A stretch of DNA of 64,000 bases from positions 220,671 to 284,670 of the forward strand of contig JADNRY010000055.1 in assembly GCA_015501585.1 (NCBI GenBank). The letters run 5' to 3'. The notes below the pieces were generated by a model. The model worked only from the letters and a program-made list of their open reading frames with translations, was not told the origin of the DNA and did no database searches. Source of the DNA: Rhodocollybia butyracea. Its lineage: Eukaryota; Basidiomycota; Agaricomycetes; Agaricales; Omphalotaceae. Positions 62,661 to 64,000 of the stretch are shown here, piece after piece. Within the stretch, counting starts at the first letter, position 1. Each line of letters opens with the position of its first letter. The position numbers and the translations under genes are program-made.

Positions 62661-64000
62661 ATGTCTGGCAACAGAGGACGAAAAAAAACTCAAGACGGAC
62701 GCTTACCAGAGGAGAACTTCTTCGCGCCTCACAGGTTGCTAGGAATACCACTGTGCGCAACACCCCCGGGGATAAGCACTATGTCTCCTATTCTAGTGAC
62801 GGCAAACGTTCTATCATTTCTTTAGCCTCATCCTCATCGTTGAAACGTCCTCTGCCTTCCACTCCTGAACCTCCGAAGAAAACAATGCGCCGCAAGCGCA
62901 TCTATAAACCACAAGTGAGTATTGACGGTGCCGTATTCTATGCTTTAAATTCTTACTCTGTCCAGGGTGCTTCTGTGTATATGCAAAGCTTCGACGAGAT
63001 CAAAGCCGACATCAAGGATGCCATTTTCGCCACTGATTCGAGCACCCTTCTCTATTCCCCTTGCTCCTGCGGTGCTGCCAATGCATTTCGCGACACCCGT
63101 TGCATGGATTGTGCTTTATCGATCCCACTTGTGCAGCCTGCTTTACTGCCAATCATATACGCTGCCCCCTCCATTGGACAGAGCAGTTTAACTCGAGTTG
63201 CGCTTCTTTGTTCGCAAGGATATCAGCGAGTTAGGACATGTTATCACTTTAGGTCACAATGGTCAACGATGCCCTTCCATTAGCTATCCGACCCCTTCAA
63301 TGGATATCAATGATAATCATGGATATGAACGGGGTGCATTCGACGAAATGGCGTTTTGTCGCTGTGGCTGTGGAACTGTAAACCGGACCGACAGCTTCTG
63401 GCGCATCAGTACTTTCCTTCGACCACCACCGCCCCCAAAACCGCGTTTACGTTTGCCTGTCTCGAAGACTTTTCAAATGCCCTCTCTCAATTCAAAGATA
63501 TCGGCTCATGATTATGTCTGGAGCAAACGAGAACAGACTAATCCACTGGACCCACATTCTGTACCGGATAATTCAGTTCACTACACATAGGTCTCTTTGT
63601 TACTGATCAGTTGTTATTAGAATCTCCGGAAGGCCTTTGTTCGTGTATCCCGCCAGTGGAGACTGCATCAAAATTTCAAGTCCAGTGGCCAGCACTTGGG
63701 AATAGACAAATATCTTCCCCTTCGCACTCCCGGAAATACTATGCATATGTGTCTTGTTTGTCCAACGCCAGGCTTCAACATGCCGGCCAAAGACTGGGAT
63801 CCCGACAACGAAGACCCTGATAAAGAATTCCTGTACGTGACGATAACGACCTTCGGTATCGTAGCGCATGCTCACACTATATAGTCATCTATCGACTCTT
63901 TTCATTTCGCAAGACGGGCACTTTGGGCTTACGCGGAAGGACAAGATCGACGACAAGGACGATATAGGACTTCTAGATGGGCGGGGTCTGTTTCCGATGG
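62661..64000 (+). CDS. KDZ-family transposase, N-terminal part (runs off edge)
   Basis: KDZ (Kyakuja-Dileera-Zisupton) transposases are large DDE-type enzymes expanded in mushrooms. Seen here: N-terminal R-K-K-T-Q-D-G-R-L-P-E-E, then G-D-K-H-Y-V-S-Y-S-S-D-G-K-R-S-I-I-S-L and K-K-T-M-R-R-K-R-I-Y. The Cys cluster C-S-C-G-A-A-N...C-M-D-C-A follows, then L-G-H-V-I-T-L-G-H-N-G-Q-R-C-P and F-C-R-C-G-C. Later: G-I-D-K-Y-L-P-L-R-T-P-G-N-T-M and C-L-V-C-P-T-P-G-F-N-M-P, and at the window end D-G-H-F-G-L-T-R-K-D-K-I-D-D-K-D-D. The catalytic core lies beyond 64000. Between the first and second segments (62690-62740) the frame seems to differ by one base, so either an intron or an indel is present. Confidence 0.75.

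Noticed and set aside
1..64000. tRNA, rRNA genes or CRISPR arrays
   Set aside because: No cloverleaf with intact A/B boxes, no rRNA-like conserved stretch and no regularly spaced direct repeats were found.

Overview
The window looks like an accessory, transposon-rich stretch of a filamentous basidiomycete genome (Agaricomycetes-type). Genes are split by many short introns with GTRNGT...YAG borders. The mobile-element families (KDZ transposase, DIRS-like tyrosine-recombinase retroelement with an EDDL reverse-transcriptase box, Copia elements primed by a half initiator-tRNA) and the host families (divergent G-alpha, NB-ARC/TPR STAND NTPase, COQ9, MYND zinc finger) fit that group. No prokaryotic operons, rRNA, tRNA or CRISPR arrays were seen.

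Layout. 0-12 kb: a MYND zinc-finger fragment runs off the left edge. Next comes a divergent G-alpha-like gene on the minus strand (540-8375), with a decayed 5.5-kb Copia element (2369-7834, 5-bp target duplication) sitting inside one of its introns. It is head-to-head with an NB-ARC/TPR STAND NTPase (8852-11662, plus strand). 12-18.3 kb: three copies of a protein-kinase-fold gene on the plus strand alternate with a minus-strand PD-(D/E)XK-like gene; a remnant shows that the two-gene unit was duplicated. 18.5-19.3 kb: a COQ9-like gene, minus strand.

19.5-36.3 kb: a giant, almost perfect palindrome with 5.78-kb arms and a 22-bp spacer. Each arm is one decayed non-LTR retrotransposon (ORF1, EEP endonuclease, reverse transcriptase, zinc-knuckle tail) that already carried a 976-bp element with 210-bp terminal inverted repeats. 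After the palindrome formed, a young, intact Copia element with identical LTRs (28664-33830) inserted into the right arm only.

36.3-42.1 kb: a broken DIRS-like retroelement (gag, RT-RNase H, start of a tyrosine recombinase) containing a TA-flanked MITE and a hAT-type MITE, cut off by a short dispersed repeat also found at 11.8 kb. 42.3-46.3 kb: a convergent pair, a SAP-domain-like gene and a Crypton-type tyrosine recombinase, which may be one mobile cassette. 47-51 kb: AT-rich spacer, a perfect 18-bp hairpin and a lysophospholipase remnant. 51-62.2 kb: a row of small multi-exon genes of unknown function. 62.7 kb to the right edge: the N-terminal part of a KDZ transposase. A near-palindromic motif CCACTWGGYGTGG recurs between 54.8 and 62.6 kb, including about 90-120 bp upstream of two of these genes (the KDZ gene is one), so the genes may share control or mobility.

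The strongest candidates for something new are the palindrome and its history, the kinase plus nuclease-like repeated module, the G-alpha/STAND head-to-head pair, the SAP plus recombinase cassette, and the shared motif around the KDZ neighbourhood. Exon borders were read by eye; all family assignments rest on recognised motifs, not on database searches.
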